Positions 1 through 11,900 of a DNA stretch of 60,000 bases are shown here, piece by piece (within the stretch, counting starts at the first letter, position 1; each line of letters begins with the position of its first letter). A model generated the notes under the pieces. It made no database searches and had not been told where the DNA came from. It saw nothing but the letters and a program-made list of their open reading frames with translations. Origin of the DNA: Liolophura sinensis (taxonomy: Eukaryota > Mollusca > Polyplacophora > Chitonida > Chitonidae). The position numbers were made by a program, and so were the translations under genes. The stretch spans positions 58,077,249 to 58,137,248 of the forward strand of contig NC_088295.1 in the NCBI RefSeq assembly GCF_032854445.1, read 5' to 3'.

Positions 1-160
1 AAAAGTAATGTTTACAGGAATGACCTTAAATCACCCAGAAGCAGATAATTTAAATTCTGACATAAAATAACGCTGACTGGGTAGGGTAACAGGAGTGGTA
101 AATATGCATTACAAAAAAGTGTACATGTAATCTTACAAGCCTACAATATATAATGAATAG

Positions 161-313
161 TACGTGGAAAGGTCTGCCAGCAACCTACGGATGGTCGTGG
201 GTTTCCCCTGGGCTCTGCTCGGTTTCCACCCACCATAATGCTGGCCGCCGCTGTCGTATAAGTGAAATATTCTTGAGTGCGGCGTACAACACCAATCAAA
301 TAAAATAAATAAA
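161..313 (+). mobile_element. SINE family 1, 5'-truncated copy
   Basis: The 3' part of the common SINE: the 'ggtctgccagcaacct' and 'cataatgctggccgcc' blocks, then 'aagtgaaatattcttgagt', and an AATAAAT-type tail. The tRNA-like head is missing, as expected for 5' truncation in retrotransposition. Confidence 0.85.
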
Positions 314-1505
314 TATAATGAATACTATGTACACATATACGCTACATGTATTAATCACTTTACATGCACATGTACAGGAGATGTGTACACTATACACTGA
401 ACAACTATCCAAGCCCCAAGCAGCCAATGAAAAAGTCCACGGTTACAATACAACATTTTGTCACTGTTTTCCTATCTTTACTATACAGTGCATATACATA
501 CATGTATATATATATATGTGAAAGAAGCTCTAAACTTGGCCCAAACAAGAATTACATCATACATGTATCTAAACAAATATTCCAATGATTAAGTACATGT
601 ACAGTATGGTTTAAATATCTGTATATGACATACACGTAGATATCTCAAGATACGACCCAAAAAACAACAGTCCCTGCTGACGCCAAATGTACATCCTGAC
701 CTCACAAACATTTTTTTCAAAACGCCTCATCTTGCTTGCAAAGACAAAAAAAAAAAAAAGGTTTCTTTACTGAGTGTTTGTGGTAGTGCTGCAGATGTTG
801 ACCAGAGCTGTGTTTTAACAGAATATAGTGTTTCACCTCCTGACTCGTGTTCCTCACATACTCACAAGCTGACTTTATAGCCCTAAGTCAGGCGAGATGA
901 GCCCAGGCCTTGGGGGAATGGCTGACAGCCCACAGCACTACTGAGTATAGGATGGTGGAGGTTCAGTTTTAACTGTGATTGATTTAAGAAAGATACTTTT
1001 CAGAAACAGATGTCTGGAACCAGCACATAAGGCAGCAAGTGAAGGTCAAAGAATGAAACATTGAAGACAGCACTCACCATCACATCCCCTCCATGTAAAC
1101 GTGTTATGGACGTCTAAGGAAATGCTCAAGGGAGTGACAAGAAACCAATGTTTTTTTATCGCAGAAAACATGTGAAAACAGTTAAAGATTTTATTATCCT
1201 AATTTGGACACAATCTTCATAAACCTTCTTTTTTTTCTTTTGCTTATGTGCATTTTTTTAATTTCATTATTTGGAGCAATCAATATTGAAAGCTTACCCA
1301 TTGTAGATGTGCCTTCTAAACCAACGTTTCATTATGGTAAAAGAATAACCTCATCCTGCCTATGTACATGTACGTAAAGCAATTTGCGTAAGCTTCAAAT
1401 TCTTACAGATCACCAATATACATGTACTTCTCCAAGACAAATATCTCACAAGAGGCATGACAGGACTTGCAGTTACATTGCTTCTTACATGCAACCTTAC
1501 AGACA

Positions 1506-1737
1506 CTGTAATTCTTCAACCTTTTTACATATTTGCAAGGTGTTAAGTCAAACATACTCTGAAGGCACTATTCCATGTTGACAGATAAAATTCTACTTTT
1601 TTGTGAAGCCCTGAAACTGGACAATCCAACCTACATGTGTGTAGTTTTGTTCCAAAATCAAATTAAAAATGTGCAAAAATTGCACTGAAAGTTGCTCTTT
1701 TACGCAGACATAAAGGCTGAGGGATTAGGGTGTACAG
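1506..1737. mobile_element. MITE-like element, family M1 copy 1
   Basis: About 230 bp beginning CTGTAATTCTTCAACCTTTT and ending in a degenerate inverted copy near 'ctgagggattagggtgtacag'. The interior ('gaagccctgaaactgg', 'aaattgcactgaaa') recurs at 2516-2720 and 19445-19631. No coding capacity. It is probably a non-autonomous DNA element or a foldback repeat. Confidence 0.65.
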
Positions 1738-2220
1738 TTTATTATATTATCAACGGTGAACCTTACCTGCACATTTGTAAAATCCAAAAAGCAGTCTCAA
1801 GTTTATTCCGACAGCAACTTTCATACATGTACTACTGAAGACGGTTCACAGCACTGCATTGCCCGATGTGTCCCCTTATCATTGAGAAAAACACTGGAAT
1901 CTGTGCTATGTCTTCATGTATATCCAGAAAACACACAAGTAACAATATTACTGTTATTAACAGTTATGTAATTACAATATATATGTACATATCCACCAGA
2001 TTGCAGAGATATCACAAATATCAAAAATACCAAAAAAGCACCTACTGTATGTCATGCCAACATCTACTACAATAAAAGTCTGTGTAATTATGCATAAGGC
2101 TACGTTTACATCACCAGGCAATTAGAATATAATTACAAAACTGTATGACTCAACTCCCCTAATCTACTTTCAAACAGGAATGGTTTAGTCTTCACTGAAC
2201 GCACACCCGGACCTACTGGT

Positions 2221-2240
2221 GTATGTATGTATGTATGTAT
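2221..2240. repeat. (GTAT)5 microsatellite
   Basis: Five perfect tandem GTAT units. Confidence 0.95.
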
Positions 2241-2515
2241 CCTGTAGTCTATCTATCTACATGTCTCTCCTATCTACTGTTACACAGAGTGAAGTCTTAG
2301 CATGGAAGCCTGGAACTTAGCATTTCCACAGACACAATCTGCTGGCATGAGCCAATGACATCTCTTGCTACAGTCTTTATATACATGTATTTGAGGTTAT
2401 CCACTCAATAATCTTTTTCTTTCTGAATGACTAGCTTTATACATACATGTAGTAGATGATATTATTTTCTTTGCACTGCTCATTGCAGACTGAGAGTTAC
2501 ATGTACTGTAATTCC

Positions 2516-2720
2516 TCAGCCTTTTTGCATGTTTGCACGGTTTTTATTCAAGCATATTCTGAAGATTCCGTTCCATGTAGACGGACAAAATTACACTTTT
2601 CATGAAGCCCTTAAACTAGCCAATCCAACCAATGTAGTTTTGTCTCCAAACTCAACTTTAAAATGTGCATAAATTGTACTGAAAGGTACTCTTTCATATG
2701 CGAAAAGGTAGAGCAGGTAC
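2516..2720. mobile_element. MITE-like element, family M1 copy 2
   Basis: Starts CTGTAATTCCTCAGCCTTTT and shares the internal blocks 'attctgaag', 'catgaagccc', 'ccaatccaacc' and 'gtactgaaaggtactcttt' with the copy at 1506-1737. The right end ('gcgaaaaggtagagcagg') is a decayed inverted copy of the left end. Confidence 0.65.
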
Positions 2721-3579
2721 ATTTAAGTGCAATACAAAGCCAAGATAGGTCTCATAAAACAGCTAAAAATAGAAAAATGGGACATTTAAATAGTTCTGCC
2801 ATCCTCTGACAAAAGGATGCAAGTGACAAATATGTTAAAAATTAGATATTCCTCTTTCTTCTTCAGCCTTGATAACGATGAAAGAATAACTGCAAAAAAT
2901 GTCTTTTCATCAAAACATCCAAACTTTTTGGATTTCAGTTTTGTATATTACTTCCTTTTGTCAGAGGCAACAGAGTTGTCATATGCTTTTAAGGGGTTAA
3001 TCTCATTAAAATAGATCTACATGTAGATTACTTCACCAAAGAATCAAGCTACATATAAAAAATGTACGAACATATTAGTGTTCACTAGCTGTCACATTTA
3101 CAGCTGTTACCCATGAGATGATAATGAATGTCAACATGCAGAATTTCTTGTCTCTAAAGACATAAGAGTTCTGTGTCTGTACACAAGCTTTGCAACTTTT
3201 ACATGTTTTTAGAGGCGTATCATAAAAATGACAACCGCGTCCACCACATAGTTTTGGCTGCAGTCCAGTAAAAGATTATCACCTTTTTTCTACTTGACCA
3301 CAGCTATTTCTGAATGAACAGATATACATTTAGGTATTTTGAGCCAGTTTACCTACATGTACATATATGTCTTGCGGTACACAGAAGAATTCCAAAGCAG
3401 CACTGTATTAGTACTATACGAATAAATAAAACAGAGCAGCTAAAAGATGCTTTATACTGGACATGTGGCTGAATTTGTTAATGTAGTTATTAAAAAAAAA
3501 CACACCTGCAATTTGTAAGTAATTGATAACTACACAGTTTTTCACAAGCACAGACAGCTACATATATTTACATGTACAT

Positions 3580-3824
3580 GTATTTATTATTTTCATCAGA
3601 GTTTTACACCGCACTCAAGAATATTTTGCTTACACGAAGGCAGCCAGCATTAAGGTGGGAGAAAAAACCACAACCATCCACACGTTGATGACAGATCTTC
3701 CCACTCATGGCCAGAGAGGAAGACAGCATAAGCTGGACTTGAACTCACAGCGGCCGCATTGGTGAGAGGCTCCTGGGTCATTGCGCCATGCAGGCGTGCT
3801 ATCCCCTGGGCCATGAAGGCCCCG
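3580..3824 (-). mobile_element. SINE family 1, near full length, minus orientation
   Basis: Read on the minus strand it has the tRNA-like head (B box in 'gagttcaagtcc'), the central 'catgctggcttcctctc'-type block (diverged here) and the tail block 'tattcttgagtgcggtgtaa'. It accounts for the open frames in this interval on both strands. Confidence 0.85.
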
Positions 3825-4872
3825 CTAAACATATGTTTACAGCATCATATTAACATGTATGTGTATCATGCTTGTTGCAGTCATTCAAGTGAACCACAAA
3901 GTTTATGTATCTTGCTTCTGACTGTTTATTGCCTTGTTTAACACTGGGATTCCCTGTCCGAGGCTGGGATTCAGCTAACACTTTGTGACAAACTCGAAAG
4001 CTTCCAGTCATGACCATCTTTCTACTTAGGTAGACCAGTAATTGTATTAATCATAACTGTATACCAAAGGCTAACAACCTGCAACACAGCTAGATCAAAA
4101 CAGTTTTTTTGCCATGTCACAAAATGCCAAAGGCCTCGGCTAATAACATGAAAACTATGAAGAGAGACAAACTGAAATTTCAGTGATACAGATTGCTATT
4201 TCAGGGCACGCTCATGGGCAGGATAGATACAAACTCAGCCATGCTTATCAATACCCTAAATGTGCCTACATGTCGTCCTGCTAGGGCAAACAAAACACCT
4301 GAATTCCCATACACTTACATATATCTGTGCTGAGAAATGTCAAGTGCAGCAGATTCATGTGACATTTAAACCAGTTCATTTCTAGTAAAACATTATACCT
4401 CCAGTGACACATACATGTTACTTTTGCATAAAGGCAACAGCAACAGGTACAATGTACCTCTGAATGTTTTTGTCATCCATGGCTAATAAACAAAACTTTT
4501 TTTTGTTATGTTCAGAAAAAATCCCCAAAAGAGACTTGACAATTGTTTTAGGCTGCTTTTTTAAAAATAGTTACAGGCATCTTGGTGCACATGACCTAAA
4601 TAATCTGAGCAAACCAGTCTTCACACATATGAAATGCGCAATCATTTTCATATCTTGTCATATAGTGTATACAAATGCATGCAATCCACAAACTGCTGTT
4701 TGTGTTTTGTGGTGAGACATTGTGGAAAAAAAAAAGCACCAACCTTCTACAGCTGCAATTTGAGGTAAATGTATATTATGTGTAATACATTACAAAACTA
4801 CACAATCAACTTACAATGCATTTTCTGACTCCATTAAGATCTTTTCATACATCACAAATTACATACCATACC

Positions 4873-5105
4873 CTGTAAATACCCTGATTGTTTCACCTTT
4901 TCAACCACCACTCTGACCAATATTTTGAAGCATTTTGAGAGAACTATGCCATGTAGAAAAATAATTTGCACACTTTTATGAAGCTTGCATCTTAAGTGAC
5001 ACAAACAAATCATTTTTTGATGTCACTTTCATAATAATTGTATCCATAAATTCCACTAGAAAAGAGGTTTCCGTAGGAGGGTCGAAAAGCTTGAAAATTT
5101 ACGGT
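4873..5105. mobile_element. MITE-like element, family M1 copy 3 (subfamily b)
   Basis: Left end 'cctgtaaataccctgattg...caccttttcaacc'; right end 'gtcgaaaagcttgaaaatttacgg', its inverted counterpart. The interior ('gaagcttgcatcttaa', 'tgacacaaacaaatca', 'cataaattccact') matches the copy at 58775-58999 closely, 54 kb away. Confidence 0.7.
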
Positions 5106-5831
5106 GTGTCTACAAGAAAAGCTGTTTTCAGAAGTGCTTACACGTACATGTATGAGATTTGTCAAACCTTTTCAGGACAATATGTAAGACAATCTCACTG
5201 TAGGAACCAGTTCCACATATCAGGCTTCTATATGCAAATTACTAACACTGAAGTCGCAGACAAACAACTAAATATTTACAATTTAGCCTCATGAATCTAC
5301 ATGCACGATTTAAAACAAAAAAAAAAAAAAGAAAAGGAAAATGGGTTTTCAAATTATTACAATGAACCTACATGTACAATGAATATCTTCATATTGTTAT
5401 ATCAAGTATAATTTACAATACATTGAGTATCACTTTAATGTACACAATACCATGTTACAATGTCAAATCCAGCATTGCATGACAACAACAATTAGGATAG
5501 CAAAGCCATTATGCATGTAAAATGATTACTCTGAGATATGTTACTTAACATGCCATTATTCTCGTCATTACGTTATTTACTGATAATGATTAACAAGGAC
5601 AAGTACATCACAGACACGACATTAGCTGTGCAGATTGTGAATAGTACCACATAGATGTGCTAAAATGAACTGTTCACTTTACAAAAATTACAGTACATTT
5701 ACAATATTTGTAGAAATTACAGCAGGTGTACAATATTTGTAGAAATTTAAGTACATGTATGCAATTTTCTAAGTCACTTTTTTCTAAGGTTTCCAGATTA
5801 AAGCTTGAGTTGGCTTGCCTGCATATACCTG

Positions 5832-5851
5832 TATATATATATATATATATA
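5832..5851. repeat. (TA)n microsatellite
   Basis: About ten perfect TA units. Confidence 0.9.
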
Positions 5852-7433
5852 GCTCTTTAACAAAATGACTGTGCGTTTGTCCATGTCTCACTTACTCTTA
5901 TGTAACTTTATGTCCGAAAGTCTGACAACGGTGTGATAGTACAAGTATTTCCAAGGTTTTGTTCAGTTTCCTAGACTCATAAACCTTTATACTAGCATCA
6001 CATCAGCAAAAACTTTTTCAGAATGGCTTTGAACTTCAATCAAAGGAATAAATGAACCCATGTGTTCAACCTTAAAGAAACTACACACATAAGAAGTGCG
6101 TCTCATTCTGAGTATCAGTTCTGTATCTTTCTTATCTGATTTCAGTAGTACTATTTTCACTTGACTTATGTAGTAATGTTATTTGAGAATGCTGAAATAC
6201 ACATGTGTACAGGTCGTAGAAATACAGTACCAGTACACATATGTTCAGTGTATAATCTAGGTGACTGGTCTGCCACAGACCATGAGGAGTGTCTCATGTC
6301 AGTATTAAAAATATGTCAAACACACCGAGTTATCAGCTGACAAAGGGACACTCAGGCATATATACATATATCACCCACCTTCCTGCATGACTCACAGTAA
6401 ATAAAACAGTGACAGGTATTTATACAGCTTTCTCACCTACATACCTATCCTGATGCAGGTAGAATAGTGCTGGCTTACCCTATTACATAGACAAGATTTT
6501 CAAACTTGTGGCGACAGCTTACAATAAACATAATGCCTTATCTTCATCATAAGCATAGGCACAGCAGTCATTATCTGATGATGAGGACACATAAACATTT
6601 AATATGTTTGATAGTATAATGTATGATACATATATGTATGGTAGCAAATCATTATTAATTACATGTTGCATATACTGCAGTTCAGTTACAGTATATCTAA
6701 GTCATTGCAGCAGCATGTGCACATACATGTATATGGTACATGTAACTACTGGACTACCAGCACAGCAAGCATATATAATGTACACTGTATCTTGTAGGTG
6801 ATGAAAGTGAGCTCAATGCCCAAAATCAAAACTTAAGTTTCTAGGATGTGGAAAAAATTTCATACTTATTTCAATTATGTCTTAAATTTTGCAAAATCTG
6901 GAGCTGACTATAGCGATATTCTGAGTATCTTGGGTTTTGTGCAAGTGACCTGGTGATATTATCGAGAAAAGCAAAGAGAAGGAAAGAAATGGAAAGTAAG
7001 CAAAACCTCAAACTTATACGCGTACACTGATCTTGACAGCATTGTGCATGTATTTAGACTCCCTAATCCATTTCATTCTTGTTCTTTAGTGTTAGTTAAT
7101 AAACTTTTAAGTAATAAGTGAACACACTTGTGATCTAAGACAGTACTGCTATACATGATAAGTTCTCCCTCTTGGTCATGCATATACTGTGAGAACCTTT
7201 AAATATTCTCTGATACTGACTCTGAGCAGTTGATTTTTTAATTAAGTTTTTATCACACTGTATATCATCAATATTAGATGTCAGGTATGAAATGAATGAC
7301 GATATTTCCTCAATAGACCATATAATAGTGTATTGCAGATTTCTTATAACATCTGAAAACTCCATGTCAAAAATTACATACCAAATCAGCAATGTTACAC
7401 TGTTATAAATTCTGCTTGAGCAACCTGACTGAC

Positions 7434-7658
7434 CTATTTATTGTATCTATTTATTTCATTTATTATTCTTCATTTATACCACTGGAACCCATAACAGTGG
7501 GCAGAGCATGGAGGGAAGCCACCACCATCTGCAGGTTGCTTGCAAACCGGAGAGGAGGCCAACTTGAGCTTGACTTGAACTCACAGTGACTGCATTGGTG
7601 AGAGGCTCCTGGGCCACTGTGCTGCGCTAGCACGCTAACCATCAGTCTATGAAGGCCC
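7434..7658 (-). mobile_element. SINE family 1, diverged, minus orientation
   Basis: The tRNA head (B box 'gagttcaagtcaag' on the minus strand) and the central block are clear; the 3' third is diverged or partly deleted ('ggaacccataacagtggg'). The tail is a run of TTTATT on the plus strand. Confidence 0.8.
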
Positions 7659-7914
7659 TTGCACTGACTGATGATGAAGCAAGTAAGCACCTGGTTGCAT
7701 ATCACATCATGCTTCCTATATCTTTATATACAGTCAGAGTGAGTATATAATCTAGACACAAAAAGGCATATCAGTACTAAAGTTACTCAACCGCGGTTAT
7801 GGGAATGACAAGCTACCCATGACAAGTCTAGTTTTCTGTAATAAAAATACATGACTTTGGCATATTCACATGTTAGAACAGCTAGCCGGACAGTAGGTCA
7901 CATCATAACTGTTG

Positions 7915-8187
7915 ATTTATTTATTTATTTATTTGATTGGTGTTTTACGCCGTACTCAACAATATTTCACTTATACGACGGCGGCCAGCATTATGGTGGG
8001 TGGAAACCGGGCACAGCCCGGGGGAAACCCAAGACCATCCGCAGGTTTTTTGCCAGACCTTCCAACTTATGGCCGGAGAGGAAGCCAGCATGAGCTGGAC
8101 TTGAACTCACAGCGACCGCATTGGTGAGAGGCTCCTGGGTCATTATGCTGCGCTAGCGCGCTAACCGACTAAGCCACGGAGGCCCCC
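7915..8187 (-). mobile_element. SINE family 1, full length, minus orientation
   Basis: One of the best copies. On the minus strand it runs from 'gggggcctccgtggctta', with A-box-like and B-box ('gagttcaagtcc') sequences, through the central blocks to 'gagtacggcgtaaaacacc' and an (AAAT)n tail. It is tRNA-derived and therefore probably transcribed by RNA polymerase III and mobilised by a LINE partner. Confidence 0.9.
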
Positions 8188-8686
8188 ATAACTGTTCAGT
8201 CCAGCTAGCTATCCACACATAACCGCACTAAAAGTTTTACTGTAAGTTTATTAAAACGTTCCTCTTCTAGCTGCAATAAGTAAGGATGGCAGTAAGCAAG
8301 GATGGCAAATGCATCTAACATTTTTCACATATAGAAACCTACACTTGCCCAACTTTAATATGACAAGAAGAAGTAAACACATCCCTCCATCTAAAATTAT
8401 TTTGGCTGGAAAAATAAGATGAACGATAGATACAGACTATATTTCGTTGTCCCACAGCAAACAAAAAACAACACAAAGTATATCCTGGGCTAGGCTAGTG
8501 CAAAACGAAATCAGAACTAATGCACACCTAACGCATCAGTCCATTGCAACGAGAAGTGACTGTAAAACCGGGCATACCAAAATGAGGTCACTCCCGTCAA
8601 AATGAGCGTGAACATTGGGCGCAAAAACCATTACACTGAATCTCTGGGAGGTAGTTTGACGACTGACACTAGCAGCACTGACTTAC

Positions 8687-8850
8687 CTCAAAGACGATAA
8701 CTGCAGAAAAATCACATATTTGCCTAAACTGCGGCCAAAAACTGTATATGTTGATGTTGTTGTCTGCTAATCCACATCAAAAGAGGAAGTTGGATCAAAC
8801 ATGGCGTACTGACCCCTTCAACAACGAATCGGGTTTTGCGAAAAATGAAG
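8687..8850 (-). other. Probable non-coding first exon of a divergent minus-strand gene
   Basis: On the minus strand this stretch ends in TTTGAG|GTAAGT (intron from 8686 downward), a very strong splice donor. The longest ATG-started frames inside it are very short (for example an 11-codon one), so it would be 5' untranslated. Its 5' end is only estimated. It lies head-to-head with the CDC40 start at 8982. In human, as I recall, CDC40 is head-to-head with WASF1, which has untranslated 5' exons, so a WASF-family gene is a reasonable guess for what lies to the left. No WASF coding sequence is visible in this window. Confidence 0.45.
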
Positions 8851-8981
8851 CGAAATGAAGACGAACATCAAATTTCGAGAAAATATTGACATGAATTTTA
8901 ATCCGAAATTTTCGGTATTAAAATCGTGCTTTTATTTAGACCAATAACGTGCATTTTCCACACGCAACTGTCTTCACAACA
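8851..8981. promoter_or_regulatory. Candidate bidirectional promoter / CDC40 5' leader
   Basis: A short interval between the putative minus-strand first exon and the CDC40 start codon. It has CpG-containing words and no obvious TATA box. The assignment rests only on the head-to-head arrangement. Confidence 0.35.
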
Positions 8982-11900
8982 ATGGCGGCGATGTTGTCGT
9001 TGCAAGGATACAATTCGGACTCGAACGATTCCGAAGATGACACGGCAGCCACATCAGAAGATTTTTGTGCTCATCTTAAACCAGTAGACAAATCCAATTC
9101 AATAGTGGCTAAGATTTCTTTAAACTCAGCCCCTGAAGTTGTTTCAACGGTTAGTTTTTCTTGTTGTGAAAAGTGCGTATCTTAGACGATGTTTACGAAA
9201 ACTAGGCACCCCATGAATCTGATGTACGCATTGCTTTGGATGTCTTTCTACTTTCTGCTCATTGTAGTTCATTACCAGAACCACATTTTCTCTTGTTGTT
9301 TACCTTGTTGGCCAAATACACGGTATGTTCTTTTTGAAATTCTTTCTATAGACCAAAATTATTCAGTTGACTGATGGTTGGGTGGAAGGAGCAACCTAGT
9401 TCTATTGGGCTCTATACATTTTTATGTGGAAACATAGCCCTATATGCAAACATTGTCTTACCCTGCAATCCTCCATTCTCAGTGTGCTGTCCTCAACATA
9501 CTGTTGTCAGCTGCATGACTTGGCTGTCTGCAGTTCCTGTCCTTTTCTGTGTCCGATGTATCTCAGTCTAGTGATATGCTTCGCCTTGCAAGCATCAGCT
9601 GGAGATAACTGCAGGTGGAGGCTCTCGTGAGCTAACTTCTTAAACAACTTTTTATGATACTTGTCCATGGCACCAGGTCCTAGAGCTGACAGATCGAATT
9701 ATGCAAGATCTATATTCAATCTAACCATTGCCATAAAATGAGGTCTTTTATCCACGTTAGTTTGCGAGATTCACCACTTCAGTCTGTGTGAATTCTCAAA
9801 ACAACTGAAATGCTGATTCAGCCTATTGACAGGAAATTTAGATTGGATACAGTTTGCACAGTGAAGGTTTCAGATCTGACTGAGTATCCCTTACTGCCAT
9901 GCTTCATTTTTATGACTGCATCACATTGGTCATTTGGGAGAATGTCTGCCTCAAAAGTAAGAGGGGCAGGGTTCAATTACGATTTAAGTCATACATCTAT
10001 AACTACAGTCTTAAATCCCTGAAATTCTGTGGCTAATTTGAGCACTGGCTGGTCTGGTTAGATAAATATATACCACAATTAGATGAGGAGGCGTTTTTGG
10101 TATTCTTGTATGGCATTCCAGTGAGGCAGCATTACAATAAAAAACACCACATGAAATGGCCAAAACATTGTTGAAAGTGATGTTAACCTTAACCAAACAA
10201 ACATTTTTAAAAAAATCATATTTGCCAGTTAAATTAAAAATGTGTATCATACAAATGTTTCAACTGAATTATTGTTATTATTATTTTTTTTTTTTTTTTT
10301 TAATTTTTCAGAACCTTGGAGATTCGAGACCTTTGGCTGTTGACACAAAAGAAGTGAAATATAACCCTAAATATGACGATCTGTTTGCACCACAGGTAAC
10401 AGACCAAACACAACAGCAAAAATGTATCTGCATTGGGTCAAAAACCACCTTAGTTACATTGATTTAAACATTAGCCAGGATGAAAAAGCTACTGTATTTC
10501 ACCTAATGTTTGGGGTTTAGACATTTTGCTTCATTCTGATTGATTCATCAATCCTTTAGGGCCACATAAGATTTTTTTGTGAAGTTTGATTAATTACTCA
10601 TCAGAAAAACTTAAGTGATGGCATCAAAAGTGTAATTTTTAGCCCTCTCTGTGCTTTTAGCTCTGATCTAGAAGGGCATTTGTATGGGCTAATCTTTTTG
10701 AAGTGAAATACACAGGGTGTTCAAAAAGGGCAAGTAGCAGGCTGCAGACAGCTGTCTACTGCCATCCCTGTAGCCTCCTACTTTGAATATTCTTACTTTT
10801 TAAATCAATAGTAATTGTGACATAATTACTTCAATTCAGCCACCTGCTTTTGAACTCTGACCTCCGTCTCCAGTTCTAAATGAACGCCCTGAATACAGCA
10901 GCAGTATCCTATAATTTATGACCTACCTTAACTGAACCAAAAAATAAAACATTATAAGTAAAGAAATCCAACAGTACAGAAGCAGGTTATGTAATAGCAG
11001 TCTGACTCTAGACAAAGTGGTCCTTAACATATTTAAGCCCATGCTGGTCAATGACAATCAGCATTCAACAAATTTTTCATTACTCCGTAAAACTTAACAA
11101 GATGCTGTTATCTTTCCAAGAAACAACCTGTCTTTACTTACATGTACGGTGTATTTTCCTGTTGTAACATCAAGAATGTAAGTTTTGGGGATTTTGCATT
11201 GTAAAACACAAATAAGGAATTGAAGCAAAGAAAAACTACAATCTCTCTCCGTATGTATCTCTTAACGGCATAATTGTAAACTTGTGTATGTATTATGTAC
11301 CAGTACTGTTAATGCTTATTCTGTAAAATGGCCCGGAAACCATGTGATCTCCCTAGTAGCAGACAGTGGGCTAAAACGATTATTCACCTAATTTTATAGC
11401 ATACAAAAATGCCTATTTATGAATCGTTGTCAGTGATATTAGCATATTCACAGGATTTGTATAATTTTGAGCTTTTTAGATAGTATTTCCGAAGGGCTTA
11501 TGTGATGTTTTTTTTTTGTACGCCCACGTGTAATGGTTACTGACAAGAGGTGCAAACATGGTCATTTTCCCTGTGCTTCGATACATGGTGGCCATTTTGT
11601 TTTCACCCATGCTAAGGTGATCACATGATCCTAAACTTCTGGGCTGTCTTACAGCATGTGTTGTTAGGAAACACTATGAAATGAAATGTTTTGAACAGTG
11701 GGCGACATTTGCTGATTAGTATTGACAGCTTGTCTATGAAATTAAGCGGGGGCCTCTGTGGCTCAGTTGGTTAGCACGCCAGCGCAGCGTAATGACCCAG
11801 GAGTCTCTCACCAATGCGGTCGCTGTGAGTTCAAATCCAGCTCATGCTGACTTCCTCTCCAGCCGTATGTGGGAAGGTCTACCAGCAACCTGCTGATGGT

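Larger units (their letters stand above)
1..8686. other. Gene-poor region, repeat-rich, no coding exon recognised
   Basis: I found no open frame here that resembles a known protein or has convincing exon structure; the short open frames are AT-rich or lie inside SINEs. Contents: SINE pieces at 161-313, 3580-3824, 7434-7658 and 7915-8187; short inverted-repeat elements at 1506-1737, 2516-2720 and 4873-5105; a (GTAT)5 run at 2221-2240 and a (TA)n run at 5832-5851; and many TACATGTA-type words. If the exon at 8687-8850 is real, this stretch is most simply the first intron (or beyond) of a minus-strand gene extending off the left edge. Confidence 0.6.
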
